In this document: positions 36,401 through 38,394 of the stretch, piece after piece
How the letters are laid out: each line of letters starts with the position of its first letter
Numbering within the stretch: the stretch's first letter is position 1
Assembly: GCA_014382285.1 (NCBI GenBank)
Contig: JACNKA010000095.1
Location: 1 to 38,394, forward strand
Source of the DNA: Nitrospinota bacterium
GTDB lineage: Bacteria > Nitrospinota > Nitrospinia > Nitrospinales > VA-1
Length of the DNA: 38,394 nucleotides
Reading direction: 5' to 3'
Program-made: the position numbers and the translations under genes
Notes under the pieces: model-generated
The model's database searches: none
The model's input: the letters and a program-made list of their open reading frames with translations, nothing else
Told to the model about the DNA's origin: nothing

Positions 36401-38272
36401 ACGGCGTACAACAATATAGGCCTTGTTCATAGAAAGGAAGAACGGTATCCCGAATCCATTGAGTTTTTCAATAAGGCCTTGAAGAGAGATGAACAACTCA
36501 AGTCAAAATGGGGGCAGGGCTATACGCATCGAAATGTGGGGATGAGTTTATTGCGCATGGGTCAGTTGGAAACTGCCGAGGTTCATCTTAAAAAGGCTGT
36601 GGAGTTCAGTCGTGAAATCGGTAACCGCACCAACATGGTGAAGGCCATGTTGGAGTTGGGTAATCTGGCGTTGGAACGCAAACAGTGGGAACCGGCAGTT
36701 GCTTTGTTTCGGAAAACCTTCGAACTCTCTGACCGCATCAATGTTAAAGAGGTCTCATGGCGAGCTTTGCGAGGAGAAGGGTTTGCTTTCATTCAATTAG
36801 GGAAAAATGAGCAGGCCGTAGAGTCGTACAAAAAAGCGGTGTCCGTGGTGGACGCTCTGCGTGCGGCCATCAAGGTTGAGGAATTCCAGAACGGATTCTT
36901 GACTGACAAGCAGGATGTTTATAAAGAACTGATTCTCCTGCTTTTGAATGTGGGAAAGGTTGAAGAGTCCTTTCAATTCGCCGAACGCGCAAAATCGAGA
37001 AGCTTTATTGACCTGTTAGGAAACCAGAAAATCAGCCTGAAGAACGATGTCAGTCGGAGTTTGTATGAAGCCTTGACTCTGCAAAAACAAGCGATCCGAA
37101 AAGCTGAAGAGTCGCTGACGGCGGCTCGTAGTAATGGCCTGGAGGAGGACAGGGAAAAACTGGCAGAAGAACTGGTGAAAGCCAGAAGCCGTTACCAGGA
37201 CCTGTTGATCGATGCCAAGGAGCAGAGCCCGGAAATTTCCAGCTTTGTCACGGTCGATGCGATAAGCCTCAGAGCATTACAGGGTTTGTTGGAAGATTCG
37301 GTGGCGCTGGTGGAATACATGGTGACGAAAAGCGAACTGGTGGCCTGGGTGGTCACTAAAAATAATATTGAGGTTGCCCGCGTTCCTTTGGAAGAGAAGC
37401 GGCTGAACAGTTTGATTGCCGATTATCGCGGACGTATTCAAAAACTGGCACCGGTCGAAGAACAGGCTAAACGCCTGCATTCCCTGCTGATCAAACCGGT
37501 GGAGCCATTTATTGAAGGAAAAAGAATTTTAGGAATTGTTCCCCACGGCCACCTGCATTATATTTCTTTTTCTTCTTTGAGAGATGAACAGGGTTATCTG
37601 GTTGAAAAATATCCGCTGTTTTATTCCCCGAGTGCCTCGGTCATGCAATTTACATTTAAGGTGCTGACAAAACGAAGTCGGGATATCAAAGTTCTGGCAT
37701 TGGGGAATCCGGACCTGGGTGACTTTAATTATGATCTGCCCCTGGCGGAAATGGAGGCCAACTCCATTAAATGGGATTTCCCGCAGGTTGATGTTTTTAC
37801 CCGCGAGAACGCCACAGAGAGCTGGCTCCAGGAACATATCAGCGAATACCAGATCATACATATTGCTTCGCATGGCGAGTTCGACCCGGTTAATCCCTTG
37901 TTTTCATCGTTAAAGCTGGCACGTTCTGCAACGGAAGATGGTAACTTTGAGGTGAACGAAGTGTTTGGACTGGAGATCAATGCGGATATTGTAACCTTGA
38001 GCGCATGCCAAACCGGACTGGGGGATATTGTCGGAGGCGATGAATTGGTGGGGCTCAACCGAGCTTTTATTTACGCCGGTACACAGTCTATTCTTTCCTC
38101 CTTGTGGAGAGTGAGCGACATCTCCACGGCTGTGTTGATCAAACACTTTTACAGGAATTACAACAGAGAAAACAAGGCCGAAAGCCTGAGAAAAGCCCAA
38201 CTACTGGTCAAGCGTCTCTACCCGCACCCTTCATACTGGGCAGGGTTCAACCTCACCGGTGACTACCGATAG
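30473..38272 (+). CDS. Giant exported TPR protein with one intact and one degenerate CHAT protease domain
   Basis: The 2599-residue protein has a signal peptide (1-29, ending SSQAS). A TolB-like PD40 beta-propeller (about 35-312) follows, with repeats such as DGKVMVYVSDKSGNLDLW and one EF-hand-like loop DTNHDGQLGIDD. Then come a long TPR array (about 345-1266), a degenerate CHAT domain (about 1400-1643), a second TPR array (about 1657-2190) and an intact C-terminal CHAT domain (about 2278-2599). CHAT domains are caspase-like cysteine proteases. The last one has His2467 in IIHIASHGEF and Cys2512 in TLSACQTGLG. In the inner domain these positions are Pro1511 and Val1556, so it should be inactive. 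The export signal points to a periplasmic or surface role, unlike the cytoplasmic CHAT proteases of type III-E CRISPR or gasdermin systems. The substrate is unknown. Confidence 0.9.
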   Translation: MIRFGKIRGWAVLGFVLPAIFLSPISSQASPSLNTPIQITSNPGEDFAPTVSADGKVMVYVSDKSGNLDLWLKHLGPGIQSPDRRLTFHSAEDGSPEISPDGKKVAFVSHRSDPRGDIYVLDLSEKESLPIIQKPGEESDPVWSPDQKFLYFSSRSSSAASPVIEKIALDGAKRTELLSPGGVNLSLSPDGDYLAFVTGETHSDLKVYNLKTNSVYILTQGPFIDVSPRWSMDGASILFARYQNDTNHDGQLGIDDNPDIWSVEFKAGQAGRFRQLTDSSTYDFLPRPLDEKHFLFTSHHKGNSDVWKLPLAGIMPKGLSVEKNRVNEICSEWVASYSCVLVLNNAEVSAQTRYRLAKQYLGLGHANSARPVFNQILNEGAEDKLYQGLSEIELLHLQDDPLKGQADLKALEKIIADYAGVMAVEARGFLEMGNRSLALEMPDKALEYFQKVTLQYSSEREISAEAAFSQNRIYALVGDRGKLVGSLVQVMRDYPDVVHWKQKSIEAILQLYEDHPTLEKKVSSLQVLAETDLPLLSAMVQNRIGELYHQSAENLLAKEAYQKAIAKGVEEEAFKARFALARIYAEEENFDKSLSIYQEISDGGNAPYVQSSRAGLIQKTLEKGEWDLRVGEVKLARKTFLQLIETHPETVKAHRGYLQASAALGKYGVRFYRDRLKTRQDSAVEHYALGLALTYIDPPALDEAEAEIGKALAQNSQEVFYHQTLGWIYEQKERVESGFIEKALHEYQIALALNDDDSRNEADLLLNLGNGHYLLNNPLSAYHYYKKREDSAEPFLDSDRESVYRQRFGSAAFKSGASKVAVAQFEKALEIVEKQNALARMTELHDRIALAYQDHGDYARAVEHFTKTLELNQQLGNEASLSRTLRNIANNIYSGSQKAHDSEEMARALNHYFQAVEKLKQFGTVDRKKKSSALIAVNIEAGMGEDVSSAAYGFDKVGEEKLIFHYIGKIYGDLGHYKKAIEYFNKKLALIPSGLDIDANIPVLLEKALLLNQIANYYFQSADYESSKVFFKKSFELSQKLNNRRGMVVNAVNMGRIILTLSSVRSLVSLKDDIHQSIEMLEVTKETGAFSDAEPLMVLHNYLGILYHFQGFHLDPVANPLTKNVIEDQFKSSLHGLKAQWESTQKSIRNFELALAHGKIVNKGEQAIWQNLQWTRYLAGMKPEPHKSSLKDRWQSVYLRAKQADEAERLPLLLEAEIELSRLPYGWVDRSVLALVEQLYDDIVFLLFEQEKFAPAFMFSEKGKKQVQLALAPPLRFSDEDAYYDEIITFSERLKSASEEDVDALLDEYKEFLELADEDDPELVDWVSPRVPSLDTLQSPTNPLLLKFQRVHNEILVWWARAGKIMGKRIVGNRKLFDLIAADNGVTAERVDDLSRFLLEPMVEGLGQEVASVVLIADGKLEFLPWSAMKLGAKPLMETTTLTFISSLSQWQRSIKLKNLYNSRLLILDEERPQNRGTGFSTVLSLHGDETNLKNFLTNWGHFGVVQIESPVRLSRLDPSSSFLTLTRQANRFQRIPLPALYQDPFESNLMVMADVEYEFDPFLSLSATSLLLEGLTFKGYPGVLLHTGKPDEELHHELMEHIMNSLRKGNPAESLRYAQMQLAKKYPENFEWAQYRYYGFPGMNETEKAAFAVEHFQANLQKGASAFKQKDWLAVIDHLEKSLVLQPFLPEKKMAEKIYKTLAQAAYNLEDYPKAILYQKQVLPHSEEDPETLAEAFYFLGILYSRTENFPLAVEHLKKALKIYEENEILDLLAESYSTLGIVEENALDYDSALKAFNASLEINEEIGEDLNRGRELRRIGRIYYLRLNRFEEARKYFSQAYELFTELEQVDQQVESLLELGLVAEKEADFKQALDLYGRAQAMAEEANLRPGLAKAFLYQANSHWFQGNYQQAFRFQRQSLEIARQLGDKLQQAFILNTLGLIHWTLNDPSRALENLGQSLELAEASHSLLDIATAYNNIGLVHRKEERYPESIEFFNKALKRDEQLKSKWGQGYTHRNVGMSLLRMGQLETAEVHLKKAVEFSREIGNRTNMVKAMLELGNLALERKQWEPAVALFRKTFELSDRINVKEVSWRALRGEGFAFIQLGKNEQAVESYKKAVSVVDALRAAIKVEEFQNGFLTDKQDVYKELILLLLNVGKVEESFQFAERAKSRSFIDLLGNQKISLKNDVSRSLYEALTLQKQAIRKAEESLTAARSNGLEEDREKLAEELVKARSRYQDLLIDAKEQSPEISSFVTVDAISLRALQGLLEDSVALVEYMVTKSELVAWVVTKNNIEVARVPLEEKRLNSLIADYRGRIQKLAPVEEQAKRLHSLLIKPVEPFIEGKRILGIVPHGHLHYISFSSLRDEQGYLVEKYPLFYSPSASVMQFTFKVLTKRSRDIKVLALGNPDLGDFNYDLPLAEMEANSIKWDFPQVDVFTRENATESWLQEHISEYQIIHIASHGEFDPVNPLFSSLKLARSATEDGNFEVNEVFGLEINADIVTLSACQTGLGDIVGGDELVGLNRAFIYAGTQSILSSLWRVSDISTAVLIKHFYRNYNRENKAESLRKAQLLVKRLYPHPSYWAGFNLTGDYR

Positions 38273-38331
38273 CCAACAGAGAAGGATACCTGAATGCATA
38301 CACTTCTTATTGATGGTGAGCCGGCGTTCCC

Positions 38332-38354
38332 AAAAACTCTCTATCGAGTTTTTT
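38332..38354 (+). terminator. Intrinsic terminator after the CHAT gene
   Basis: An 8-bp stem AAAAACTC (38332-38339) / GAGTTTTT (38346-38353) with a TCTATC loop continues into a T-run. The stem is low in GC but symmetric. It lies 60 bases after the stop of the CHAT gene and fits its end. Confidence 0.5.
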
Positions 38355-38394
38355 CTTCAAACCCCTAGGCCTTTCAGGTTTTCTACCTTTGTTG

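Noticed and set aside
30473-38272. Type III-E CRISPR (Craspase) or gasdermin defence island
   Set aside because: No repeats, gRAMP/Cas7-11-like gene or gasdermin-like protein is in the window, and the CHAT protein has an export signal.
38294-38368. 24-codon frame with AAGGA upstream after the CHAT gene
   Set aside because: It stops early and its second half is the terminator hairpin; probably not a gene, though the Shine-Dalgarno is good.

Overview
The window looks like a chromosomal segment of a Gram-negative, outer-membrane-bearing bacterium. It carries LolD with a LolC/E-type permease, LpxD, an MsbA-like exporter and several lipoproteins with clear lipoboxes. The gene mix (RNase Y, LipM-type octanoyltransferase, an isolated NuoN, a c-type-heme/SUMF1 fusion, and many TPR, FG-GAP and CHAT proteins) fits a Nitrospinota- or deltaproteobacteria-like lineage. 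That placement is inference from gene content; no rRNA or other decisive marker is present.

Layout. 0-8 kb, plus strand: the 3' part of rny, then lysS, the LolC/E permease, lolD (8-nt overlap), lpxD, an exported leucine-rich-repeat protein and accA, i.e. a translation, envelope and lipid block. 8-10.8 kb: an MsbA-type ABC exporter (minus) divergent from an aldo/keto reductase (plus). 10.8-13.8 kb, minus strand: recA-recX-pilD, then a nested palindromic repeat and a small coiled-coil membrane protein. 13.9-18.7 kb: an AT-rich, gene-poor accessory stretch with a GT-C membrane glycosyltransferase and a GT2-methyltransferase fusion. Its right part holds IS21-like end repeats, an orphan terminator, and the 3' 46 nt of a tRNA-Lys(CTT) with a terminator still behind it. 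This looks like a decayed integration zone.

18.8-30.4 kb returns to core-like composition: a SHOCT-like small protein, an unknown lipoprotein, a previously easy-to-miss 53-residue membrane protein overlapping it antisense, the cytochrome-SUMF1 fusion, lipM, an MBL-fold hydrolase, an FG-GAP lipoprotein, a double TerB-like protein, a 59-residue zinc-ribbon protein, dtd, a TPR lipoprotein, nuoN and an uncharacterised 407-residue protein preceded by an attenuator-like hairpin.

30.5-38.3 kb is one giant gene for an exported 2599-residue protein: signal peptide, TolB-like propeller, TPR array, a degenerate CHAT domain, a second TPR array and an intact CHAT protease domain (His2467/Cys2512). The degenerate CHAT aligns without gaps to the intact one by hand, with both catalytic residues replaced (Pro1511/Val1556) at exactly the same 45-residue spacing. 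This tandem pseudoprotease-protease arrangement is the most interesting object in the window.
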